DNA from: JAQUBU01 sp036677685
GTDB taxonomy: Bacteria; Bacillota; Syntrophomonadia; Syntrophomonadales; Syntrophomonadaceae
Length of the DNA stretch: 30,690 nucleotides
Assembly: GCA_036677685.1 (NCBI GenBank)
Contig: JAVBWA010000052.1
Coordinates: 1-30,690, forward strand
Direction: 5' to 3'
Positions 6,980 to 14,652 of the stretch are shown one piece after another (within the stretch, counting starts at the first letter, position 1; every line of letters starts with the position of its first letter). Below the pieces are notes generated by a model that did no database searches, was not told the origin of the DNA, and saw nothing but the letters and a program-made list of their open reading frames with translations. A program made the position numbers and the translations under genes.

Positions 6980-7747
6980 TTATCTATGCAACTCCTTAAC
7001 TTTTGCAATTGTGTCTTTTTCCGCAGTCTCTTTGTTTTGGGATTTAATGATACCTGAGAATATGGCGTAGGCCACTTTTTCCTGATAGGCGCTGCTAGTC
7101 AACAGGCGGGCCTCATCCGGATTGGAGATGAAACCAACCTCGGCAATGACCGCCGGCATTTCAGTCTTATCTATTATATAGTAGCTGCCGGTTTTGGCTT
7201 TCCGTTTAGTATTGCCCAAAACCCGGGTAAATTCCTCCTGTATCGTTTCCGCCAGAACTTTACTCTCTTCGCTTTTGCCGTTATAAAAGGTTTGGGCCCC
7301 TGACCAGCGCGGGCTTACGTCCGCATTGGTGTGAACACTGATGTAGAAATCTGCCCTTGATTTATTGGCAGCCTTTACCCGCGCTGCCAAATCGGCCAGC
7401 TTGCGTTCCCTGACACTTCCTTTGAAAGGCTGAGGGGCCAGGTCTTCATCATTTTCCCGGAGCAGGATTACCACCGCACCCGCCCCGCCAAGATAAGTCT
7501 GCAATTTCTTACTGATTTGCAGTGTAACATTCTTTTCCAGAACATCGCCCCGCCAGGCTCCAGGGTCAAATCCCCCATGCCCGGGGTCTATAACTATGAG
7601 CTTACTGGCTATTCCGTAAGATAATACCGGCTCTTGTTCTTCAGTTCCCCAAAGCGCAATCAGCCCGCACAAAGCACAAAAAAGAACTAAGGCCAGAACT
7701 TTGCTCTTTTTCTTTTCAAAGTAAAGCTCAGGTGGTTTAATATACAC
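6980..7747 (-). CDS. cwlD: N-acetylmuramoyl-L-alanine amidase, sporulation type (CwlD)
   Basis: A 255-residue Amidase_3 protein. It has an N-terminal signal anchor (about residues 15-33) after a basic KKKSK, then the zinc-amidase motifs: DPGHGG with His57, Glu71 (in LEKN), SVHTNA with His139, and catalytic Glu203 in EVGFISNPDEARLL. CwlD removes the peptide stem from muramic acid so that PdaA can form the muramic-delta-lactam of the spore cortex. In Bacillus and many Clostridia cwlD lies downstream of rpsI, which supports this assignment over other amidases. The start is GTG 7747, with GGGAGGAG 7 bases upstream. The chemotaxis gene now separates it from rpsI. A perfect palindrome lies in its 5' flank (7811-7865). 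Confidence 0.85.
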   Translation of the reverse strand: MYIKPPELYFEKKKSKVLALVLFCALCGLIALWGTEEQEPVLSYGIASKLIVIDPGHGGFDPGAWRGDVLEKNVTLQISKKLQTYLGGAGAVVILLRENDEDLAPQPFKGSVRERKLADLAARVKAANKSRADFYISVHTNADVSPRWSGAQTFYNGKSEESKVLAETIQEEFTRVLGNTKRKAKTGSYYIIDKTEMPAVIAEVGFISNPDEARLLTSSAYQEKVAYAIFSGIIKSQNKETAEKDTIAKVKELHR

Positions 7748-7810
7748 GCAATTCTCCTCCCGTAAATCATCTGCTAATTCTTTTATATGCTTGGATTAAG
7801 AAATTTATAT

Positions 7811-7865
7811 CGAGGCAAAAAGATGTCCACCACTTCTTTAAGCGGGGGGACATCTTTTTGCCTCG
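7811..7865. repeat. Perfect 18-bp palindrome related to the right end of the structured repeat
   Basis: CGAGGCAAAAAGATGTCC (7811-7828) pairs perfectly with GGACATCTTTTTGCCTCG (7848-7865) around a 19-base loop. Each half matches the right end of the 140-bp repeats (plus-strand ...GATATCTTTTCGCCTCGTTA in copy C), and the loop retains CTTCTTTAA and GCGGG. It therefore looks like two repeat ends joined head to head. It lies between divergent cwlD and the chemotaxis gene and could form a hairpin in the cwlD leader. Confidence 0.7.
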
Positions 7866-8031
7866 CTATAAGTATGTTTAAGCTGCTAAAGAGGAATATC
7901 ATACCAGAATGTCGTATTGTATATATACTATTTTTTCCCCGATAATACCGGCCATACAGCCAATACCCAATTATCCAGCATGTTATTAAATGGGTATTTA
8001 TGCCCGCATAAAAAAGGGAAGGGTGCTTTTG
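7866..8031 (+). promoter_or_regulatory. Upstream region of the chemotaxis receptor gene
   Basis: This divergent spacer must hold the receptor promoter. CCCGATAA (7938-7945) resembles the -10 of flagellar sigma-D/sigma-28 promoters (consensus GCCGATAA), which often drive receptor genes. However, the expected TAAA at 15 bases upstream is not there (GTAT instead). The ribosome-binding site AAGGGAAGGGTG (8014-8025) is clear. Confidence 0.25.
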
Positions 8032-10152
8032 ATGTTTAAGAAAATGAACTTGCAGACTCGCATGATGTCCAGTATTTTAGGAGCAGTATTTCTAGTTTTT
8101 GCTATAGTGATGGCTATCGTAGTGTACCAATCACGTGAAACAGCCATGTCAAACGCCGGTCAGCTTCTCGAATCCGCCGCCTATAACAATGCGGGCAAAA
8201 TCGACACTGAACTGGAAAATGCCTTGAGCGTCACCCGGACCCTGGCCGAAAATTTTGCAGGTTTTGAAAGCTATCCGGCTTCCGCCCGCCGGTCCACTTT
8301 CAGCAAGATTCTAGAAAACACCTTAAAAAGCAATCCCGATTTTCTTTGCGTCTGGTCGACATGGGAACCCAATGCCCTGGATAACAATGACAGTGCCTTT
8401 AAAGGCGCCTTCGATTCAGATGAAACCGGGCGCTTTATGCCCAGTTTTTACCGGAGCGACGGTCAAATCAAAGCAGAGGGCGGTGTCCTCGTAGAAGGCT
8501 CTCCGGATTACGATTATTACAATATTCCTAAAAAGACCAAACAGGTAACCTTTATGGAACCTTATAAATACTCCTATGTTGAGGGGGGCACGGAATACTG
8601 GGAAACCACGGTCAGCGTTCCCATAGTCAAGGATGGCAAGTTTCTGGGAGTGGTGGGCATAGACCTTAACCTGGACCGTATTCAGAAATTAACCGCCGGA
8701 GTTAAATTGTATGAAAGCGGTTACGGCGTTGTTGTTTCCAACAGCGGACTTTACGCCGCGCATCCGCGTACGGAGGTTATCGGCAAGAGCGTACTTGAAA
8801 CATCCAGGGAAAATCAACCTTTTATTAAAGCCGTTAAAAATGGTCAAGAATTTGCCCGGACCATTTACTCGCCTGAACTCAAAACCGATGTTTACCAGGT
8901 ATGTGCTCCTATCAAAATCGGCGATACCAGCACTCCATGGTCCTTCGCCGTAAGTGTTCCCATCAAGGAAGTCCTGGCTGACACTTATAAGATGGTGTAT
9001 ATATTTATAGGAATTGGCCTGTTTTCATTTCTGGTATTCTCCCTGGTGATTTTCTTTATTGCCCGCAGCATAAGCCGCCCCATCAGTCTGGCCGCTTCCA
9101 ACCTCGAGCAAATGGCCAATTATGATTTATCTATGGATGTTCCGGAACAATTCCTGAAATATGGGGGAGAGATTGGTCTCTTGGCGGTATCGATAGACAA
9201 AACTACCCGTAACATTCGGGAGTTATTATCCCAAATTGCCATTTCAGCCCAGGAAATGGCAGCCTCCAGTCAGGAACTGACTGCCACTGCCGAAACCGTT
9301 TCGGCCAATATGCAGGAGGTTTCTGTTTCCACCGAGGAGATTTCCAATGGTTTAGGGATTGTTTCAGCTTCAGTTGAAGGAGTTAATGCTTCCAGTGAAG
9401 AAATGAGCGCATCCCTGTCCGAACTGGCTTCCGAAGCCGCCAGTGGGGCCGACACCGCCCGCAATATAGGCGACCGGGCGCAAATTGTCCAGCAGGATTC
9501 ACAAGCCGCTGCTGATCAGGTCAACGAGCTATATCAGGAGCTTAATAACAAGCTAAACCAAGCTATAGCTGAAGCCGCCGTAGTCGAACAAATATCCACC
9601 CTGGCCGACACTATTTCATCGATCGCCGGCCAGACCAATCTTTTAGCTCTCAATGCGGCAATTGAAGCGGCCCGGGCCGGCGAGCAGGGACGGGGGTTTG
9701 CTGTGGTAGCCGACGAAGTGCGCCAGTTGGCGGAGAATTCCGGACAAACGGTAGCCAATATTAAAACCTTAACGGCCACGGTGCAGGAGGCTATCAACAA
9801 TTTGATCACGCATGCCGGCGAGTTGCTGGAATTCATGAACAACAAAGTCAGCAAGGACTATGAAACCATGGTCAAAGTCGGCTCCCGCTACGCCCACGAT
9901 GCCAGTTCCTTCTTCAGCCTCAGCGAAAAGGTGAGCCATATGAGCAAGCAAGTCCTGGGTTCGGTTGATGAAGTTACCCGGGCTATTGAAGCAGTCGCCC
10001 TGACAATGAATCAGAGCAGCCGGGGAGCCCAGGAAATATCTGAGGGAGCGCAGGATACCAGCCGTTCGCTGGCCGAAGTGGCTCAGTTTGCCGCCCGCCT
10101 GGCAGAAAACGCGGAAAAGCTGAACACCCTGGTTTTGCGCTTCAAGATTTAG
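8032..10152 (+). CDS. Methyl-accepting chemotaxis protein with dCache-like sensor domain
   Basis: A 706-residue membrane receptor. TM1 is at about 11-32, followed by a large extracytoplasmic sensor of dCache_1 type (about 35-315; note YWETTVSVPIVKDG and GVVGIDLNLDRIQ). TM2 is at about 321-346, then a HAMP segment to about 400 and a long coiled-coil signalling domain with the conserved hairpin tip QTNLLALNAAIEAARAGEQ (about 533-551), which binds CheW/CheA. The ligand cannot be told. The start was set at ATG 8032 because of AAGGGAAGGGTG 7-8 bases upstream; an ATG at 7990 in frame lacks a site. It is on the plus strand between rpsI and cwlD, which are adjacent or close in relatives, so it is probably a later insertion. 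No other chemotaxis gene is in the window. Confidence 0.93.
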   Translation: MFKKMNLQTRMMSSILGAVFLVFAIVMAIVVYQSRETAMSNAGQLLESAAYNNAGKIDTELENALSVTRTLAENFAGFESYPASARRSTFSKILENTLKSNPDFLCVWSTWEPNALDNNDSAFKGAFDSDETGRFMPSFYRSDGQIKAEGGVLVEGSPDYDYYNIPKKTKQVTFMEPYKYSYVEGGTEYWETTVSVPIVKDGKFLGVVGIDLNLDRIQKLTAGVKLYESGYGVVVSNSGLYAAHPRTEVIGKSVLETSRENQPFIKAVKNGQEFARTIYSPELKTDVYQVCAPIKIGDTSTPWSFAVSVPIKEVLADTYKMVYIFIGIGLFSFLVFSLVIFFIARSISRPISLAASNLEQMANYDLSMDVPEQFLKYGGEIGLLAVSIDKTTRNIRELLSQIAISAQEMAASSQELTATAETVSANMQEVSVSTEEISNGLGIVSASVEGVNASSEEMSASLSELASEAASGADTARNIGDRAQIVQQDSQAAADQVNELYQELNNKLNQAIAEAAVVEQISTLADTISSIAGQTNLLALNAAIEAARAGEQGRGFAVVADEVRQLAENSGQTVANIKTLTATVQEAINNLITHAGELLEFMNNKVSKDYETMVKVGSRYAHDASSFFSLSEKVSHMSKQVLGSVDEVTRAIEAVALTMNQSSRGAQEISEGAQDTSRSLAEVAQFAARLAENAEKLNTLVLRFKI

Positions 10153-10170
10153 AACTTGTAATGCAAGAAA

Positions 10171-10195
10171 AAACCTCCTCGTTGTGAGGAGGTTT
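10171..10195. terminator. Bidirectional terminator between the chemotaxis gene and rpsI
   Basis: A 10-bp perfect stem AAACCTCCTC/GAGGAGGTTT with loop GTTGT. It is followed by TGTTTTTT on the plus strand and by TTTCTTGC on the minus strand. It separates two convergent genes that end at 10152 and 10211. Confidence 0.9.
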
Positions 10196-10210
10196 TGTTT
10201 TTTCTGCCTA

Positions 10211-10603
10211 TTAACGTTTTGAGTATTGTGGAGCTTTTCTGGCTTTGTGCAAACCGTATTTCTTTCTTTCCTTCATCCGCGGGTCGCGGGTGAGAAACCC
10301 GGATTTTCTGAGTTGGGGTCTTATATCGGGATTGGCTTTGACCAAAGCCCGGGCAATACCCAATCTTACCGCACCGGCCTGGCCGGTAATACCGCCGCCC
10401 TGAACGCGGCAGATAACGTCAAATCTTCCGGTCATCCCGGTTAGCTCCAGAGGCTGCTGCACAATGAGCCTTCTGGTTTTATTCGGGAAGAAATCTTCAA
10501 AACTCCGTTCATTTATTACAATTGTGCCAGTGCCAGGAACCAATCTAACCCTGGCCACGGCTTCTTTTCTTCTTCCTGTACCCCAGTATTGTACCTTCGC
10601 CAT
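10211..10603 (-). CDS. rpsI: 30S ribosomal protein S9
   Basis: 130 residues, the family's usual length, with YWGTGRRKEAVARVRLVPG at the N-terminus, GGGITGQAGAVRLGIARAL in the middle and the basic tail KAPQYSKR. The final Arg reaches toward the P-site tRNA anticodon in known ribosomes. ATG 10603 has GGTAAGGAG upstream. It is the second gene of the rplM-rpsI pair (12-base gap) and ends at the bidirectional terminator at 10171-10195. Confidence 0.98.
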   Translation of the reverse strand: MAKVQYWGTGRRKEAVARVRLVPGTGTIVINERSFEDFFPNKTRRLIVQQPLELTGMTGRFDVICRVQGGGITGQAGAVRLGIARALVKANPDIRPQLRKSGFLTRDPRMKERKKYGLHKARKAPQYSKR

Positions 10604-10615
10604 ATCTATCTCTCC

Positions 10616-11050
10616 TTACCCTCTGAGTTCTCGAACTTCAGGTTTTTGGGCCTGGTGGGGATGCGTGCTTCCCCGGTAGACTTTAAGTTTCTTAAACATC
10701 TTTTCACCAAGGCGGTTGTGCGGCAGCATTCCCTTGATCGCTGTCTCGATGGCCTTTTCAGGTTTCTTCTGAAGCAGGGTCCGGTAATCCATTTCTTTCA
10801 AACCACCGGGATAACCGCTATAAGTACGGTACATTTTCTTGTTTAACTTGTCACCAGTCAGTTGGATTTTTTCGGCATTGATTATAATTACAAAATCGCC
10901 GGTATCAACATGGGGAGTATAGATGGGCTTATGCTTTCCCCTCAGAATGGCGGCGACTTCGGAAGACAGCCTTCCCAGGGTCTGCTCACTGGCGTCTATC
11001 ACATACCATTTGTGTTCAACTTCCGCAGGTTTAGCCACATAGGTTTTCAC
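10616..11050 (-). CDS. rplM: 50S ribosomal protein L13
   Basis: 144 residues, normal length, with WYVIDASEQTLGRLSSEVA near the N-terminus, GDFVIIINAEKIQLTG, and HNRLGEKMFKKLKVYRG near the C-terminus. GTG 11050 is the start, with AGGAGGG about 7 bases upstream. It is first in a two-gene operon with rpsI and has its own promoter and a folded leader, so it is not dependent on read-through from the upstream super-operon. Confidence 0.98.
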   Translation of the reverse strand: MKTYVAKPAEVEHKWYVIDASEQTLGRLSSEVAAILRGKHKPIYTPHVDTGDFVIIINAEKIQLTGDKLNKKMYRTYSGYPGGLKEMDYRTLLQKKPEKAIETAIKGMLPHNRLGEKMFKKLKVYRGSTHPHQAQKPEVRELRG

Positions 11051-11103
11051 GTCTTTCCCTCCTGTATCTCAATAGCTGCGCTTTTGGGGTTGTGTCCTTG
11101 CTT

Positions 11104-11137
11104 CTATGCCTGTCAACGGGGCAGAGGCCAAGCATAG
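11104..11137 (-). promoter_or_regulatory. rplM leader hairpin, candidate L13 autoregulatory element
   Basis: In the rplM 5' leader, CTATGC (minus strand, 11137-11132) pairs with GCATAG (11109-11104), with an adjoining CCT/AGG. It sits about 20 bases after the promoter -10 and about 55 bases before the start. Firmicutes L13 leaders are known to fold into a small hairpin that may bind the protein; the match here is by position and general shape only. Confidence 0.4.
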
Positions 11138-11156
11138 ATATAAAGACTGCCTTTTA

Positions 11157-11186
11157 ATTTTAGCTAAAATAAACCTTTCCTGTCAA
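11157..11186 (-). promoter_or_regulatory. Strong promoter of rplM-rpsI
   Basis: Minus strand: consensus -35 TTGACA (11186-11181), an 18-base spacer, then TAAAAT (11162-11157), with AT-rich sequence upstream (TATATATTGTTTTC). It is one of only two convincing housekeeping promoters visible in the window. Confidence 0.8.
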
Positions 11187-11215
11187 GAAAACAATATATA
11201 TATTTTCATTTTTCT

Positions 11216-11444
11216 GCATCTTTTAAGCATTTAAAAACTGCGAAGCAATTTTCAGGGTGCCAATAAAGCCATCATATTGACAGGCCGAGCAAAAAGAGCA
11301 CCCTCCGGGTATCACCTTTGTTCGTTTTCAATCACTAATTAAGGAAATTAAGAGCATGGCGGGGGATTGAAACCCGCTTTCTGTTTCGCAATAAATAGGA
11401 ATCTGACTGTTTAAAAAAGCGGCGGGCATCTTTCCGCCTCGTTA
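11216..11444 (-). repeat. Structured intergenic repeat, copy B, split by about 100 bases
   Basis: Right part 11355-11444 matches the other copies (minus strand TAACGAGGCGGAAAGAT, TTCCTATT, GCGGGTTTCAATCCCCCGC). Left part 11216-11252 matches the other end (AAATTGC/GCAGTTT hairpin and GCTTAAAAGATGC). Between them are about 100 unrelated bases with their own stem, AGGGTGC (11254-11260) with GCACCCT (11298-11304). The repeat overlaps the end of truA and supplies its last ten codons. The left-end hairpin here is followed by a T-run on the minus strand and could terminate the truA transcript. Confidence 0.7.
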
Positions 11445-12175
11445 TACTTAACTTCAGCCAAATACAGTCCCTGGGGAGAAGCGGTTGGCCCGGCCAGGGT
11501 CCTATCCTGTGAAGCAATTATCTCCTTTATATATTCAGGAGGGTATTTGCGCCTCCCTACCTCCAGCAAGGTGCCCATAATGATGCGAACCATGTTGTAA
11601 AGGAACCCGTTGGCTTCTATCTCCATATCCAGCCGCTGTCCGCTTTGAATCAAACGACAGTTGCTTACCAGCCGTTCAAATGTTTTAGCTGAAGAACCGC
11701 TGGCACAGAACGCTTTAAAGTTTTGCAAGCCTTCGATAAATTTACATGCCTCCTGCATTGATTCAGCATCCAGTTTTTCATTGGTGCATAAGGCATAATT
11801 GCGGTTAAATACGGCTCGTTCTTTAGTTCTCAAAATTCTATAAATATAGCGCTTGCTTACTGCATCAAAACGCGGATTAAAATCTGCATGTATGTATTGG
11901 CTCCTTAAAACCTGTATATCGGCGGGGAGATACGTATTCACTGCAAATGCCCACCTCTCACCGGGAATACTGGCTGCACTGTTAAAAGCCACAACTTGTC
12001 CCAGTGCATGCACCCCGGCGTCGGTGCGACCTGCGCAGATCATAACCACCCGCTCGCCGCTCAAACGGAAGATGGCTTCTTCCAGTCTGGCCTGTACGGT
12101 ATCGCCATTTTTTTGGATTTGAAAACCATGATAGTTGCTGCCGTCATATTCCAAGAGCAGTTTTATCCGGTTCAT
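11411..12175 (-). CDS. truA: tRNA pseudouridine synthase A
   Basis: A 254-residue enzyme that makes pseudouridine at positions 38-40 of tRNA anticodon arms. Motifs: LEYDGSNYHGFQIQ at the N-terminus, catalytic Asp52 in GRTDAGVHALGQVV, and GFLYNMVRIIMGTL in the second half. ATG 12175 follows a GGGGG-containing leader. It is the last gene of the ecfA1-ecfA2-ecfT-truA group, as in Bacillus. The natural end of the protein is likely near LYLAEVKY (residue 244); the last ten residues (NEAERCPPLF) are encoded by a copy of the structured repeat, so the C-terminus has been extended. Confidence 0.97.
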   Translation of the reverse strand: MNRIKLLLEYDGSNYHGFQIQKNGDTVQARLEEAIFRLSGERVVMICAGRTDAGVHALGQVVAFNSAASIPGERWAFAVNTYLPADIQVLRSQYIHADFNPRFDAVSKRYIYRILRTKERAVFNRNYALCTNEKLDAESMQEACKFIEGLQNFKAFCASGSSAKTFERLVSNCRLIQSGQRLDMEIEANGFLYNMVRIIMGTLLEVGRRKYPPEYIKEIIASQDRTLAGPTASPQGLYLAEVKYNEAERCPPLF

Positions 12176-12196
12176 CCTACTAACCCCCAGTTACTA

Positions 12197-12985
12197 TCAA
12201 TAAAGCATAACCGCTATTGATATTATCACTGTGACAGATGCATAAAGATAATCACGCGGGTGCATGATCAGTTCGTTCATCCGGGTCCGTTCCCGCCCCC
12301 CCCGGTAGCCCCTTGACTCCATGGCTGTTGCCAGTTCGTCCGCTCTCTCCAGGGAATTGCGAAATACCGGCACAATTATCGAGCGCAGCCTGCCCAGCCG
12401 CTGCTTCAGGCTGCCTTCCCGGAAATTGGCACCCCGGCAAAGCTGAGCCTTGCGAATGCGCTCTGCCTCCTCAAAAAACAAAGGAATAAAGCGCAAGCTA
12501 ATATTCATAATCATCACTAGTTCATGCACCGGTAAACCCAGCCTTTGCAACGGCTTTAACAGGCTCTCCAAAGCATCATTCATTGCCATGGGGCTGGTAG
12601 TAACGGTTAAAAGGCGGGCCAGCCCTAAGAGGATTATAAAGCGAATACCAAGCGATACTGCGGCTCTTAAACCTTCGACAGTAAAGCTCAGATGCAAAAC
12701 TTCGATCAGGCTGCTTCCCGGTGTAAAACCGGCCAGAATTAACATAGTTATAAGAATAATCCAAAGAAAAGGTTTTAGAGCTAAAATATATATTTTTATA
12801 TTGATCTTGCTCAGCAAGACCAATAATATAAGCAGAATAAATAAGGCCGCTTGCTGCAGGGGAAATCCCGCTTGAAAAACCGCCAGGGTAAGCATGAGCG
12901 TGGCAATTATTTTGCTGCGCGGATCTATCCCGTGAATTAACGAAGGTGCCGCAATATATTGCCCCAGGCTTAGATTGCTAAACAT
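12197..12985 (-). CDS. ecfT: Energy-coupling factor transporter transmembrane protein EcfT
   Basis: A 262-residue integral membrane protein, the scaffold that links two ATPases to interchangeable vitamin-binding S components. Hydrophobic helices lie at about 24-40, 45-60, 70-87, 108-127 and near the C-terminus (245-262). The two coupling motifs are present as CRG (183-185) and SRG (224-226, in AMESRGYRGG); the first has Cys where Ala is most usual. The start overlaps the ecfA2 end by 8 bases. No S component is in the window, as expected for group II ECF systems. Confidence 0.95.
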   Translation of the reverse strand: MFSNLSLGQYIAAPSLIHGIDPRSKIIATLMLTLAVFQAGFPLQQAALFILLILLVLLSKINIKIYILALKPFLWIILITMLILAGFTPGSSLIEVLHLSFTVEGLRAAVSLGIRFIILLGLARLLTVTTSPMAMNDALESLLKPLQRLGLPVHELVMIMNISLRFIPLFFEEAERIRKAQLCRGANFREGSLKQRLGRLRSIIVPVFRNSLERADELATAMESRGYRGGRERTRMNELIMHPRDYLYASVTVIISIAVMLY

Positions 12986-13844
12986 ACTCTGCTCCTTTTA
13001 GCTTCTCCACAATTAGCCGGCCGGCTTCTTCCGGGCTGCGGGGCGATCCGGCAATCCCCCATCCTTTCAGGTTCAACTGCTGAACTACCTGCTGTGAGGC
13101 AGTCAAATCGATTCCCAACTGCTTAAGCTGTGCGCAGCTATCCAACAGACGGTCAGCCCGCTCATCAATGACCAAACAGCCCTGGTCCAAAACTATTATA
13201 CGCTCGCATAAACTGAGCAGATCTGATAGATGGTGGGATACCATGATTATGGTTGTCTTCTCCAGGCGGTTCAATTCACCCAGGTTTTGCCAAAGCCGAA
13301 CCCGCACTGCCGGGTCAAGCCCGGCGCTGGGCTCATCCAGGAGCAGATAACGCGGTTCCAAAGCCAGCATCCCGGCAATCGCCAGGCATCTTTTCTCTCC
13401 TCCGCTCAGCCTGGCGGAAGAGCGGCTCCGATAAACCAGGGGATCCAGTCCCACCCGGGTTAAAGCCCCGACTACCCGCCTTTCAACCTCTGTTGCGTCC
13501 AAGCCCATATTAATCGGTCCGAATGCCACTTCTTCATAAACATATTCCTCAAAAATCTGCTGTTCGGGGTACTGAAAAACCATCGCCACCTGCTGCCGCA
13601 GCCGTGCAAGCTCCATTTTTTTCATCCCGTTCAACAGCCGCCCATCAATATCAACCGTTCCTGCAGCCGGCGCCAGGAGTCCGTTTAAAAGCTGAAGCAG
13701 TGTCGACTTCCCCGAGCCGGTTGCTCCCATCACCCCAATTATTTCACCATCGCTTACGGTCAAAGCAAAGTCTTTTAAGGCGCATTTTTCAAAAGGGGTT
13801 CCTTTTTGATATATGTAAGCCAGATTTTTTATTTCAATCGGCAT
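12978..13844 (-). CDS. ecfA2: Energy-coupling factor ATPase EcfA2
   Basis: A 288-residue ABC ATPase. Walker A GATGSGKST is at 40-48, the Q-loop is VFQYPEQQIFEEYVYEEVAFG, given here as VFQYPEQQ then VAFGP, the signature is LSGGEKRCLAIAG, Walker B is YLLLDEPSAGLDP, and the switch His is in MVSHHLSD. All key residues are intact. It pairs with EcfA1 to power EcfT-dependent vitamin and micronutrient uptake. ATG 13844 overlaps the end of ecfA1 by 16 bases; the operon order matches Bacillus (ybxA-ybaE-ybaF). Confidence 0.95.
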   Translation of the reverse strand: MPIEIKNLAYIYQKGTPFEKCALKDFALTVSDGEIIGVMGATGSGKSTLLQLLNGLLAPAAGTVDIDGRLLNGMKKMELARLRQQVAMVFQYPEQQIFEEYVYEEVAFGPINMGLDATEVERRVVGALTRVGLDPLVYRSRSSARLSGGEKRCLAIAGMLALEPRYLLLDEPSAGLDPAVRVRLWQNLGELNRLEKTTIIMVSHHLSDLLSLCERIIVLDQGCLVIDERADRLLDSCAQLKQLGIDLTASQQVVQQLNLKGWGIAGSPRSPEEAGRLIVEKLKGAEYV

Positions 13845-14650
13845 AGTTCCTCTACCAATCCCACCGGGCTTAGGATATCTCCGGGAACAGCATAGCCCGC
13901 CCTATTGATTTGCTCAATAAGGCGGCTAATTTCCAGACCCTCAAGGCCTGCCTCCCGTAAAATCTCAACCCGGGTCAGCAAGTTCCGGCTCCGGTCCTGC
14001 AGCTTTATTTCTCCCTCTTCAAGCCAAACCAGCCGGTCGGCCTGGAGTAATTCTTCAAACTCATGGGAGATTATTATAATTGAAAGCCCTGCTTTGGCTT
14101 TAAGCTGCCCCAAAATATTTCTCACTTCTTTTTTGCCCTGCGGGTCCAGCATGGAGGTGGGCTCATCCAAAACCATGTATTTAGGCTGCATCGCCAGCAG
14201 TCCGGCAATACAGACCCGCTGTTTCTGCCCCCCGGACAAAAGATAAGGAGGATATTTTGCATAATCCTCCATTGATACCATTTGCAGAGCAGTATCAACT
14301 CTTTTTCTTATTTTATGAGATGCCAGCCCCAAATTCTCAGGTCCAAATGCCACATCTTCCTCAACCAGGTTGGATACCAACTGGTTGTCCGGTTCCGAAA
14401 GCAGCAGGGCCACCTTTTGCCGAATCGGGCCTAGATTCTCGGGAACGGAGCTGTCAAGCCCGTCAACCTCTACCTGTCCGGCACTGGGAATAATAATCCC
14501 ATTCAAAAGCCGGGTCAGAGTTGACTTGCCCGAAGCATTACGTCCGATTATCCCTAAGATTTCATTTTCCCGGATTTCCAGGTTAATGTTCCTTAAAGCA
14601 GGCCGCTCTTCCCCGGGATAGCAATAGCTGACATTTTTTATGGTAATCAT
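13829..14650 (-). CDS. ecfA1: Energy-coupling factor ATPase EcfA1, atypical Q-loop
   Basis: A 273-residue ABC ATPase. Walker A GRNASGKST is at 36-44, the signature LSGGQKQRVCIAG, Walker B YMVLDEPTSMLDP and the switch His in IISHEFEEL are all present. In the Q-loop the usual FQNPDNQ reads LSEPDNQ (residues 84-90), so the conserved Gln that coordinates magnesium and couples to the membrane part is Ser85. The start ATG lies 2 bases after the rplQ stop, so it is translated from the ribosomal operon message. Together with EcfA2 and EcfT it forms the shared ECF motor. Confidence 0.94.
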   Translation of the reverse strand: MITIKNVSYCYPGEERPALRNINLEIRENEILGIIGRNASGKSTLTRLLNGIIIPSAGQVEVDGLDSSVPENLGPIRQKVALLLSEPDNQLVSNLVEEDVAFGPENLGLASHKIRKRVDTALQMVSMEDYAKYPPYLLSGGQKQRVCIAGLLAMQPKYMVLDEPTSMLDPQGKKEVRNILGQLKAKAGLSIIIISHEFEELLQADRLVWLEEGEIKLQDRSRNLLTRVEILREAGLEGLEISRLIEQINRAGYAVPGDILSPVGLVEELCRLK

Positions 14651-14652
14651 TT

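Noticed and set aside
7938..7945. Sigma-28 type -10 (CCCGATAA) before the chemotaxis gene
   Set aside because: The matching -35 (TAAA) is absent at the right distance, so it is kept only as a weak remark in the upstream-region entry.
11359..11376. GATTGAAAC inside GGGGATTGAAACCCGC, similar to the 3' end of many CRISPR repeats
   Set aside because: There is no regular array with spacers; the bases belong to a hairpin of the structured repeat and read GATTAGAAC in other copies.
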